Shown: positions 23,501-32,721 of the stretch, in pieces | How positions within the stretch are numbered: the first letter of the stretch is position 1 | Layout: the number at the start of each line of letters is the position of its first letter | Source: Amanita rubescens | Lineage: Eukaryota; Basidiomycota; Agaricomycetes; Agaricales; Amanitaceae | Reading direction: 5' to 3' | NCBI GenBank assembly: GCA_015039365.1 | Contig: WION01000099.1 | Coordinates: 22,501 to 86,500 of the forward strand | Length of the DNA stretch: 64,000 nt | Translations under genes and position numbers: made by a program | The notes under the pieces: generated by a model | Seen by the model: the letters and a program-made list of their open reading frames with translations, nothing else | Told to the model about the DNA's origin: nothing | Databases searched by the model: none

Positions 23501-25415
23501 ACACGATATAGATGTCGTCAATAAGACTTCAGAAGTGTATAGCTTGCACTCACCAAGTCTCGAGACCGCTCGGAAGCGGTCTAACCATTCTGACAACCCC
23601 TTCTCTATTGAAGGGGAAGGGCAGCTTGCGAGAGCCGCTGTGTATATCCAAGAGCGTCTCAAACGTCGCTCTGCCGCATTCGACGAGTTTCGTCGTCATA
23701 ATCTCAAGATCCCGCCTGACAAGCCGTCGGAGTTTGCATCGATAGGAATTGTGTCGCGACGTCTAGAAGTAGATGTTGTCAATAGAGAAATGAAGGCGAG
23801 CGTAAGACGTACCTCGCCTGCTCATCATTCTGAGAGCCCAAAGCCCTCTCACTCACTGTTGGAAGCAACTCCTGAGTCGTTGGCCTCAATTCCCGCAGCT
23901 CCCGTCGCGGATGGTCACGAAACAAAGCCACGACGATTGGAACAAGCCGTCGAGGCTTATAGACGCTCGAATGAGCATCTAGAAACTGAAGACTCAGTTT
24001 CGAAAAGGCCAGCTTTACCAACGCTGGTAGAAACCTTGAGAGACTCTCGCGATGCTCTCATATGTGGTTGGAAGGCCGTTCAGGACGGTGTCGTATGTTT
24101 CGCTGTCCTGCAAGAAACCTCGACAGCCGACAATGATGCTGGCGCGCTTTGGCAACCCATGAACGTGGTAGCTCTGCCTCGAGAGCTGAATTTCCCAGGT
24201 CTTGCATCTGGTGAAACGCCGTTGAAGTCTCCTGAAGACGGAGACCCTGAACGATGTCCTCATGGTATCGTTAGTGGGGGAGGGAAGGCGAGCTTAAGCA
24301 CGCGCTCACCTAAGTCTACGGTAGAGAACACCAAGTTCTCTAATTTGAAACCCGAGGCTGTATGGTTACAGCCTAACGGGACAGTCGGAGCTACCCCTCA
24401 TCAGCGCGAGGCTGATTTGCCCTATTCAAGATGTTCGGAGTCCGTTTCGACGCTTGCTAGACCCACGCGCGATACGTATAAAGACGGGTCTTGGGAATGT
24501 CGTCCCGTACATCCCGTTGGGTCTGTCAAGACTGTTAGATGTTCGTTCGGACATCTAGAGACTGCGGAAGTATCGGAAGAGTCGGCAACACCAGCTCTTC
24601 AAGTTCCCGAAGGAGAACAATCCATTGAGTCCACCAAACGACAGCCTACATCTTTGGCTGTCAGTAAAATAGAAACGAGTGCACGTCCGCACTCACTTAT
24701 CCCCTCAATGGCCCTCACGCCGTTTGCGCTCTTGCCTGCCGTCCTTTTGCAGGCCATTCCCTTCAACCAGCTGAGTTTGAGGCTCGGTCAGTTAGTCCTG
24801 AAACCTCCGGACGACCAAGGCCCTCAACGGTGTCCCTGCGATGCCATTAGCTCCTTGGTCAAGCCGAGTGTCGAACGGTGCTCACCTAGGCCCTTGGTGG
24901 TGTCTGTGCCATCCGCCTCTAAGCCCGTACTCCTTCAGGCATACCCCTGCCGCCTTCCGAGCATTGAGTACCAGTGGCGGGCTCGTTGTAAACCGCCAAA
25001 TATCGCGGTTAAGGCCAAACGACGTCCTAATAACGTCGTTAATAAAAAATTCATGTTAAGTGCTTCTGAGCACTTACTGTTTGCTAAGGCAAGCTTCATA
25101 CCGCCTAGCTTATCTGCGCGCATACTGTGGATAATAAGCCCTCGCCGTTTAAGAGTCGAGCTCATCAGGCAGGTTCGTAAGCTGTGTATTCGGGCAGCTT
25201 ATAGTCGGCTTCTATATGAAGCTGTCAATACTCCGAGTAAACTGAAAGGCCCAGCTACGTACCTCGGCTGGTCTTCGATGCTCTCAGCCACGATGCTCCC
25301 GTCGTCTCCCATCTCTATTATCTCCATAGCCCTATCTTCGTGCTGCGGGTCGCAGATGCCGAGTGTCGCATCGTTATCGTCATCGTTCGCTCAAAGCTGT
25401 CTTTGGACAGCATAA
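20556..25415 (+). CDS. Long modular ORF of the LTR element, possibly gag-like
   Basis: 1619 codons without a stop. The N-terminal 120 residues are highly charged and probably coiled-coil (YERKYDDFRRKEFWKDRD). The rest is Ser/Pro/Lys-rich and built from about eight or nine diverged modules of 0.4-0.5 kb. Recurring phrases are [HYS]-S-P-x-P/N-x-A near 21500, 21895, 22410, 22795, 23365, 23812 and 24690, and a phrase of the type PRVG-P..VERL-ERSK..GP....L.SSSE-EERR near 21730-21840, 22240-22350 and 23200-23300. I see no zinc knuckle, protease or polymerase motif. The ATG at 20556 is not shown to be the start; MKNGF... is simply the first. It may be a structural gag-like protein, or the open frame may be a by-product of repeat structure. 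Function unknown. Confidence 0.5.
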   Translation: MKNGFSVTREAHEYIQEKVRLEPNSNEWRLKLRAASKLMACHEMKLSSQKRELHARYERKYDDFRRKEFWKDRDRTRSEREKIRVEEQKKSDEKLDLWCRELLEALIRETESHAKPSTIAMSVGSAIRAASNPHSSELKGKTMPSPTHTPNCSSQPRPASHKGIRSQATPATIQEVSNPEAPNSPERAQMTRHRANPSSAKPDSPAAHQGATHEPPLAPKHMTMRPKSLMSTTEMVSAFSRPARNLSVHANPLEQYITTVLNRESPKGNSLTGVTPSSRVVSAPAPNRANVRTPEKLSARKVEVNVEKETSACRHSPLPNAALTPHNSTAILSMRPPLAKSPKDKKKPSSQVTSKPSPSIVVNAHRVVSEKARRNIETHAGVLLKTSVPRVGKPLSAGIVERLDERSKDDTGPDGQVLILSSSEVEERRPVTCTVVNRIMGKNGKTHSPLNNAVLSLRNPLPPPVSLALASCVSRSKDGSAPSSLSSLSSREVATQLASNVTRPRVPLLFSSPRFGETPLHAVSGGRKHSITGSENAARNGTHLNKEACTKVSSNTNTPRVGEPPPVDALERSKKRSNVVVGPATKRALIASSSEMEERRRVPTTIVSKRKGTNEEIHAPVDNTTFWLPSPMLVSLISTLHACPSLDEVIPLSPAAATPDTVHAVNNRRLASVNAYRKAETLVRVSLETATSTAGAHEHSYECSNLSKGLLYNEVLDKSTSDMTMEERRALEALVNTRCKNGELSSPAPKAAPTLLKSTPVASIRALPAGSSSPRRAPLDDSSKDGISPSSQAILKSSASNVVGTRQVARATTHLNSEARTPSRVSRSLTLPPLDKSPHLAISVRHIPSVVSPKPTVSLNAHQKVETCSRVSLNASAPRLRKILSADDIERSDEHSNVNIGPAVEQALASLPAEEGERRRITDAIVSIHNGEKEEEYSPNPSIAFTLQAPTPTTPFVLPMNAASPHQPSDDSIPPLEVISGRHDIDVVNKTSEVYSLHSPSLETARKRSNHSDNPFSIEGEGQLARAAVYIQERLKRRSAAFDEFRRHNLKIPPDKPSEFASIGIVSRRLEVDVVNREMKASVRRTSPAHHSESPKPSHSLLEATPESLASIPAAPVADGHETKPRRLEQAVEAYRRSNEHLETEDSVSKRPALPTLVETLRDSRDALICGWKAVQDGVVCFAVLQETSTADNDAGALWQPMNVVALPRELNFPGLASGETPLKSPEDGDPERCPHGIVSGGGKASLSTRSPKSTVENTKFSNLKPEAVWLQPNGTVGATPHQREADLPYSRCSESVSTLARPTRDTYKDGSWECRPVHPVGSVKTVRCSFGHLETAEVSEESATPALQVPEGEQSIESTKRQPTSLAVSKIETSARPHSLIPSMALTPFALLPAVLLQAIPFNQLSLRLGQLVLKPPDDQGPQRCPCDAISSLVKPSVERCSPRPLVVSVPSASKPVLLQAYPCRLPSIEYQWRARCKPPNIAVKAKRRPNNVVNKKFMLSASEHLLFAKASFIPPSLSARILWIISPRRLRVELIRQVRKLCIRAAYSRLLYEAVNTPSKLKGPATYLGWSSMLSATMLPSSPISIISIALSSCCGSQMPSVASLSSSFAQSCLWTA

Positions 25416-27674
25416 CTAGTCGACTTCCGAGTCGACTAACTTGTATCTATGTAAATTATACATAAATTCTATGAATTGGACAAAATACAATCGAGTCGTT
25501 CTGCGACTCACTTAATAAATAAAACTTGATGGGACTCGTTCGAGTACCCGTCTCTAATACCTTTCTTCTTCTTCTTGAAGGGGAATAGACTCGCAGCGAG
25601 TCGTTAGATTCGTTGTGATCCGAGCCTTATAGAGATTCTTAATAGATTCTCTTAAGATGACTTAGAGGACTTACCCCAGTCCTCTACTGATCATATCGCG
25701 ATCATCTCCAACAGGCGCTGCAATTACGAATGTCATTTTTGCTTCCGTACCAGCACAAATGACTTCGTCTCGCCCTTAACGACGGGCTGATGGTAGCATG
25801 AAGAAGCTTAACATCAGCGGTGGCGAGCCCTTCGCAGCCTCAGTACATTGAGGACGCACAAAACGACCTAGAGAACTTACCAAGTTCTCTACTGACCTCG
25901 GCGCGGCCCTTCTCGCATGCTGGCTGGTCCATTACTAGCGCGCGCGTGAATAGGTCTTCAGGATTCTTCGGAGTTCCCGTAGGCTTGAAGTCGACTGCTT
26001 AAAACGGAAGCTCACGTCTTGCGCTTTCCTCATCAACGGGTTAGGCTAGGCTCATTAACACAAATAGCCTCTTACCTATATTAGCCGTCGACCATGGTCT
26101 AATATAGACGAGGCTCGTTCGAGCCCACCTATTAAAAATTCCTTTCTTCGTTAAGAAGGGGAGAGACCGGCTAAACGTCGATTTTGACGCCGGTGTTGAT
26201 CTCATAGAGAGTTCAATATTGAACTCTCTACCTAGTAGAAGACTATCAGAGTCTTCTATACCTGTAGTCCATCCCGCAGCCTCCTGTTCCGACGCCAATC
26301 GTCTATCGTCGGGCATGTACCTGTTCGACGCTGCCGGTCAATATGTTGTCGGACAGCGGATTCGAGACGTACTCAGTCCCGGACTGCGACACGTAGCACC
26401 ATATGCCCTTCCGTCACCTCCAGCGAGTTGCAAAGACGAGAGTGAGCCGACCCAAAGTCTTGCTCACACGGACCGACCCAAAGTCTTGCCCGCAGAGCGA
26501 CGGGCGACCCAAAGTCTACCCACAGCTCGTCTCCCGTTCGTCGTGATGTGTAAGCGTCGTAGGACTCTCTTCCGAGTCCTAACCTTGCTGTAGTCGTCCT
26601 ACTGAGCGAGAAGAGCCGGCTCCAAGTCCTAGCCTCGAAGCCAACATGAGTCCAGGCCTCATATGTCGTGAGGACCGGTCTTATTGCGCCGTCCTCGGTT
26701 TGGCTGAAACGGATTCCACTGCGGTACCTATGCATCATCCAGATGGTCAGTTTAGAGTGAGAAGGAAAACGAGAAGAGGCGAAGAACGCACCTTGCACCC
26801 TAGCTGCCCTCACGCAGCTATTTCCCTCTCCTCTTCTCTCCTCTCCTCTCTCGATCTCCTCAGATCGCTGTTGCGGATTGACTGGATATAACGGCTCTTG
26901 TAGCCGTTAGTTTCACGAAGAGCTCTCGTTTGAGAGAGCTCTCTTTGCATCGTTATCTCTTGAGATAAACAAGGCTTGACGCGCCTTGGGCGTGTCACAT
27001 GACCTCCGGCTATCGGCTCTAGCTATCGAGCCGACACTGGACTTATTTATTTAGATGACTCGCAAGTCATCTACAGTTCCTCCTGCTGGATCACCTCGGA
27101 GATGACATGCGACGACACATACTCAAACAAATCTTGGACGATCGTTGCGCAGGCCTGTTCCAGCTGGGACCCATCTCAATAGAGCGCGCCGAACTTGCAC
27201 GCTCTAAATTCAGCCAGTCACAGTTATGTGACGACCTTCCATACTAGGAAGGAACGTCGAATTTCGACGCAACCACGCGTCAAACACTCTACTGGCTGTA
27301 GAACCATACGAACATGTTCGTGTATGTTCGCTTTTGTGGGGGATAAACTCCTATATCTATCCCCTAATGTATTTATAGAGAAATTTAATTTTTACTTCGG
27401 TGAAAATTGCTGTTCTCTACTTTGCTGCATTAAATATGCATATAGATATGCCTATGCTCCTCTCTATGTATAACCAGTGACACTGGCTAGCGGGGGAGGG
27501 GTTCGGGATCATATTAGGCTACTTCATGCATTTGTTTCGATCTTGAAGACATTTATGCAGCTATCCTAGAAGAAAAACTGCAGCTCAACCTCGAGTCCAG
27601 TTCTTCTTCTACTAGAAGAGATTTTCTTTTCTATGTATAGATTGGGCCCTTGGGTTCAATCTAGTGGGGGAGAG
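25416..27674. other. 3' untranslated part of the LTR element
   Basis: No coding region supported. It contains many perfect stem-loops: 25417-25438 (9-bp stem), 25663-25686 (9), 25869-25891 (9), 26236-26258 (9), 26560-26581 (8), 26889-26909 (8) and 27052-27073 (9). A 26-bp perfect palindrome lies at 26205-26230. The last 190 bp before the 3' LTR lack them and carry the purine tract. Confidence 0.7.
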
Positions 27675-27917
27675 TGTAACGGGTAGCCCGTTACCGGGTT
27701 CGATCTCTCTCCATCGTGTAGATACAGCTTGCTGCCATATATAGATAGGTGACTGATGTGACGCGCAACCCGTAGAGCGCGTCATTACACATGTACAAAC
27801 AACTTACTCTTTACTCGATACACATACCAATATAACCGGTTCAGTGTATTTCGAGTGGCGAGACATCAACACGGCCTTAGACTGTGCATATATCACTTCA
27901 AGACAACCTAGTAGGTT
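27675..27917 (+). repeat. 3' LTR, truncated
   Basis: Bases 1-243 of the LTR, apparently identical to 19939-20181. The remaining 45 bp, including the CCCGTTACA end, are absent. The next base, 27918, is the first base of the 111-bp inverted repeat of the adjoining element. The purine tract at 27664-27674 is the likely plus-strand primer site. Confidence 0.85.
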
Positions 27918-28028
27918 CACCTGTACAGCCGGCAAAGTCCGGCTAATTAGCCGGGGACACGTGATGAGTGTCCCTGGCAAGTTAGCGAGGATTTTTGGCT
28001 TTTCCCTTCACTTTCAATAGCTCCCAAT
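27918..28028 (+). repeat. Left terminal inverted repeat
   Basis: Begins CACCTGTACAGCCGGC and ends ...AATAGCTCCCAAT. It matches the reverse complement of 41438-41548 with two mismatches. It contains a 16-bp perfect palindrome and a GGACAC...GTGTCC stem. Its outer base touches the truncated 3' LTR. Confidence 0.9.
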
Positions 28029-30884
28029 AAATATAGTGGGGACTTGGACAAATTTCGAAGTTGTCACATATACAAATGTGACATATGTCCAAAACAGGAA
28101 AGTAGGGGAGTTCCCACACCTGTTTGGCCATGTTTTTGGTCATGTGAGATGGGAAAATGATATGGGGATCATCAGATAGCGTTTTTTCAGGAGATTTGTG
28201 ACAAGGGGACATTCCCACAGCTGTTTGGTTATGTTTGACAACAGAAAATGATATGGGGCTTATCAGATAGCATTTGTTAAGGAGATTTGCATAGGCAGAT
28301 GTTTGTACATGTTTGTGTGACATGATGGAGGGAGAGGGGGGTGAGATGATGGAGGAGGAGGGAGTGAGAGGGGTGGGGTGAGAGTGATGAGAGGGAGGGG
28401 TGTGATAGGGGTGAGAGTAGAACATAATTCTTTCACCATCTTGATCACATGATTTTTCAGGATTTTTCAAGATTTTTTGGCAGCCTGTAAAACAGTATTT
28501 TGCAAATATCTTGTGTTTGGCCCTGTTTGGGAATGTAATTCTTGCACCACCATGATCACACGATTTTTCAGGATTTTTCAAGATTTTTTTGGCAGCCTTC
28601 AATTTTTCAACACAAAGCGTTTAAAACAGTATTTTGCAAATATCTTGAGTTTGGCATTGTTTGGCATGTTCATTTCCATGCCGCTCTGATCACACGATTT
28701 TTCTGCATTTTTCACAATTTTTTCAATTTTATTCCCACGGTCACACAGTACTCTTGGCAAATGGTAGCATTACAAATGAGACTACAAAGACTACATTAAA
28801 AAGTGCGGATTTTCCAGGGTCAAATTAATGTGCACTTAGGATCCTGTGGGCGGGTTTCCAAAAATGGAAATAGCGCCCTTCGGACTTGCCATTTTTGGAA
28901 ATATCTGCTCACTGTTGGTGGTGATGAGCAACAAGAAATTGCAATAACTCCCTTAATACCGGATATTTTTGTGGCGCTTTTTTTGGAACATATTCCTTAC
29001 ATGTATATGCACCCATTCACCATGTTAGAATGCAAAAAATGCAAGTGGTTTCTGTCAGAATGCAACATGTCTTGCTCACTGTTGACAACAGTGAGGAGCA
29101 ACAAATGACAATATCTCCATCAATACTGGTTATTTCTGTGGCGCTTTTTTGGTATGTCCTTATTAGGCATATAGGAAGGTATTTGGAATGTCAGAATGCG
29201 AATAGTATGTACCAATCAGCCACAAATAAAATTGATGTGCTCACTGTCTGCCACAATGAGCAGGCATATCTCCACCAAAACAAGATCTTTTTGTGGTGCT
29301 TTTTTGGATTTTGATTCCTTATCATAACAGAGTGTCATTCAGGGTATCCAGAAGCAGATTGCCCTGCTGATTAATGTGTAATTTTCAGTTTTATGATAAA
29401 AGACTGAACATGATACAGAAAGAGTGGCTGACAAGTTGACCTGTCAGGAAAAATGGGACATTCCACTTGATCTTGCCTAGGGATCCTCTGTTGTGACCCT
29501 CCCAATGTTTATCTTTGTTATGTGTGATCCCAAATCAAAAAAAGCGCCACAGAAAGATCTTGTTTTGGTGGAGATATGGCTGCTCATTGTGGCAGACAGT
29601 GAGCACACCAATTTTATTTGTGGCATGATTGGTACATAGTATTTGCATTCTAACATTGCAAGTGCCTTCCTATGTGCCTAATGGGGACATACCAAAAAAG
29701 CGCCACAGAAATAACCAGTATTGATGAAGATATTGTCATTTGTTACTCCTCACTGTTGTCAACAGTGAGCAAGACATGTTGCATTCTGACAGAAACCACT
29801 TGCATTTTTTGCATTCCAACATGGTGAATAGGTGCATATACATGTAAGGAATATGTTCTAAAAAAAGCGCCACAAAAATATCCGGTATTAAGGGAGTTAT
29901 TGCAATTTCTTGTTGCTCATCACCACCAACAGTGAGCAGATATTTCCAAAAATGGCAAGTCCGAAGGGCGCTATTTCCATTTTTGGAAACCCGCCCACAG
30001 GATCCTAAGTGCACATTAATTTGACCCTGGAAAATCCGCACTTTTTAATGTAGTCTTTGTAGTCTCATTTGTAATGCTACCATTTGCCAAGAGTACTGTG
30101 TGACCGTGGGAATAAAATTGAAAAAATTGTGAAAAATGCAGAAAAATCGTGTGATCAGAGCGGCATGGAAATGAACATGCCAAACAATGCCAAACTCAAG
30201 ATATTTGCAAAATACTGTTTTAAACGCTTTGTGTTGAAAAATTGAAGGCTGCCAAAAAAATCTTGAAAAATCCTGAAAAATCGTGTGATCATGGTGGTGC
30301 AAGAATTACATTCCCAAACAGGGCCAAACACAAGATATTTGCAAAATACTGTTTTACAGGCTGCCAAAAAATCTTGAAAAATCCTGAAAAATCATGTGAT
30401 CAAGATGGTGCACCCCTATCACACCCCTCCCTCTCATCACTCTCACCCCACCCCTCTCACTCCTCCATCATCTCACCCCCCTCTCCCTCCATCATTGTGT
30501 CACCCCTCCCACCCTTCCATGTACAAACATCTGCCTATGCAAATCTCCTTAACAAATGCTATCTGATAAGCCCCATATCATTTTATGTTGTCAAACATAA
30601 CCAAACAACTCCCTTGTCACACATCTCCTGAAAAAATGCTATCTAATGAGCCCCATATCATTTTCTGTTGTCAAACATAACCAAACAACTGTGGGAATGT
30701 CCCCTTGTCACAAATCTCCTGAAAAAACACTATTTGATGAGCCCCATATCATTTTCCCATGTCACACGACCAAAAACATGGCCAAACAGGTGTGGGAACT
30801 CCCCTACTTTCCTGTTTTGGACATATGTCACATCTGTATATGTGACAACTTCGAAATTTGTCTAAGTCCCCACTATATTTATAA
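28029..30884. repeat. 2.9-kb palindromic (fold-back) element
   Basis: The left arm (28029-about 29318) and right arm (about 29528-30884) are near-identical inverted copies around a spacer of roughly 210 bp; positions pair about 29422. Outer ends are AAATATAGTGGGG and CCCCACTATATTT. The right arm carries an extra unit of about 68 bp (near 30600-30690). Each arm contains tandem units of about 170 bp holding GTGG[CT]GCTTTTTTGG (left arm near 28972, 29138, 29293) and a unit of about 100 bp with GATTTTTCAGGATTTTTCAAG and TATTTTGCAAATATCTT. The open frames in the arms are mirror images of each other and look non-coding. It could be a fold-back transposon or two head-to-head copies of one element. 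Confidence 0.85.
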
Positions 30885-31002
30885 ATGTTGAGGGCGGCAC
30901 AAGTGCCGCAAGTCCCGCTACGTCCTGGCCATCGTCACATATTTCAGATGCCATTACAAGAATACAGTTACATCAATAGAGTACAAGACTTAGATTTAAA
31001 AT

Positions 31003-32411
31003 TTAGTTTTCCGTCATGGCGATATCGCTGGTGTCATTCCATTCTTCATCATTTGAACCGGCGGTAGCTTTTCCTTTTCCTTTGCCTGATCGCGTTTTCG
31101 TCTCTTTCCTCGCCTTTGGTTTGGTGGACGGAGTTTCAATGATCTGTGTTGAATCGATGGGACAGACCTGCGAGGTGGATGCAGAAGGCAGTTCTCCCGT
31201 CTTTCTTTTCTTTGAGGTGAACAACGCATCTAATGCGTCGTCTGTTTCGTCACGTTCGGGCAATTGGCTTCGACGGGTAGAAAATCCCGGATTTACATTG
31301 TCTGGCATTTCTATTTCCCCCTCTGAATGTGCGACGACGCGAATACGATCAATCAGGAACTGGTAAGTCTGAAAAGAACATCAGAAACAAAGTTGGAAAC
31401 ATAAAATCAGTAAGTACCTTCCGAAGTCCGCTTTTTTGACGGTCAGGGAGTTCGAACGTGAGCAGCTGGACTTTCATCAGGACTAAAGTTCCTGGACACA
31501 ATTTGTCGTACATCTCCCAGGGCGGGATCAGATTGTCTTCTGCATCTACAATTTCTCGTTGCAAGAGCTTCGCATTTACGAGACGAAAAGCGGGACCACC
31601 GAAATCGGGAAGCAGATGAGGGTCGTAATATGCACCGACAACGATATCTTTTCGGCGTCAAAAAATGTCGGAAGCAAACTGAGACGCACTTACCGCCGTT
31701 AGGAGGAACTATCGGCTTCACCGAATCCGCAGACCTGGTGATGGCTGGGTGATCATCTCGCGACCGAAACACACGTTTGCCGTTAGTGCGAGAGGTCCCT
31801 GCAATATCTTTACTTGAAGTAGCGAGCGCGGGAGGGACGACGTATTTTGGCCCTAAGTGAGTAGCCATCAAATCCGCATCTGCATTGGAGGAGGGAGCGC
31901 GAGGGATTTCGGTTACATCTAATAGAGAGATGCCGCGGTCGTATTCCATGACGGAGTCGTGATGCCTGAGTTTATTTAAGTTGTCAAGCTGGTAGTCATA
32001 GAGAAAAGCCAGGTCGTCGGGGGCATTGGTGGGGCGTCTCAAGATCAAAACATCTTTGATGGTTGATTTGTCCGTAATGACATTGGGCTAAGGCGGTGAA
32101 AGTGAGAGGCGGCCCAAAAGAAAAAAGGGACACCATACTGTTTTCTTATTATTAGAAGAGCCAAGGAAATGGTTGCCCAGAGCAGAATGGCGAGTCCCGA
32201 GTGCGGAAGGCGCGATCTCACCGAACACCAAAGTGGTGAAAGGTCGTCCGTCTTTGTAAATGAGCTGCTTATCGTCTTTAGGGTCCCGCATGAAGTGGAT
32301 ATTCCATTCGAGATTTGCCAATACACTAGTGTCGAGCTGCAGAAGGTCTTCGACGAGGGTGTCGTATACGCCAGATTCAGCGCGAGCTTTGTAAAAGTCG
32401 TCGGAAGACAT
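31003..32411 (-). CDS. Helitron-element protein, 420 aa, possible OB-fold
   Basis: Four exons join in frame: 32139-32411, 31694-32087, 31418-31647, 31003-31368 (420 aa). Introns are 51, 46 and 49 nt, all GT-AG. It starts MSSDDFYKARAESGVYDTL and has FMRDPKDDKQLIYKDGRPFT, ILRRPTNAPDDLAFLYDYQ, LMATHLGPKYVVPP and FRSRDDHPAI. The C-terminal block is GAYYDPHLLPDFGGPAFRL, LIPPWEMYDKLCPGTLVLMK and TYQFLIDRIRVVA, then a basic tail (SKKRKTG, KGKGKA). I recall similar agaricomycete proteins without a named domain. The PGTLVL-beta pattern in the C-terminal block resembles an OB fold, which would suit an ssDNA-binding partner of the Rep/helicase next door; this is inference. Same strand as the helicase, 0.3 kb downstream of its stop. 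Apparently intact. Confidence 0.65.
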
Positions 32412-32721
32412 GGTGAAAGTCAGGAGAAACAAAGTCAACTGGCGTTGACAGTGCCTTTTATGCTCATCAAAAGAAAGGAGAGGGAAACGGGAAGGGCAAA
32501 AAAGGAGTAAAATACAGAAAAGGGCAGTTCCGCGGCAAGGAAAGGGTGGCGGACCGAGCGTAAACGTCATTCAAAGAAATTTAAACACGAAAAAAGGAGT
32601 GGGTGGAGCCGTCGTGTTCATGATCGTCGTTGGCGATGCTGGATACGGAGAAGTGGCATAGAAAGGAGAGGACGGAACGTAAGTCAATAGGAGAAAAGGA
32701 GTTTGTGGAGATGGATGAGCA

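Larger units (their letters stand above)
19939..27917 (+). mobile_element. LTR retroelement with hairpin-dense body, non-autonomous type
   Basis: The two LTRs are direct repeats starting TGTAACGGG. The 5' LTR is 19939-20226 and ends CCCGTTACA. The 3' LTR starts at 27675, preceded by a purine tract GTGGGGGAGAG, and breaks off at 27917. The 243 bp they share appear identical, pointing to a recent insertion. The internal region has one long ORF (20556-25415) and no recognisable protease, reverse transcriptase, RNase H or integrase, so it resembles large non-autonomous LTR derivatives. The element interrupts the gene at 18349-19938. The last 45 bp of the 3' LTR and the 3' flank are missing because the 13.6-kb inverted-repeat element abuts at 27918. 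The body is packed with short perfect stem-loops (see findings). No clear primer-binding site was recognised after 20226. Confidence 0.85.

Noticed and set aside
28803..30041. Two near-identical 101-residue frames on opposite strands, as a gene pair
   Set aside because: They are the mirror arms of the palindrome and contain tandem DNA repeats; no start context or recognisable domain.
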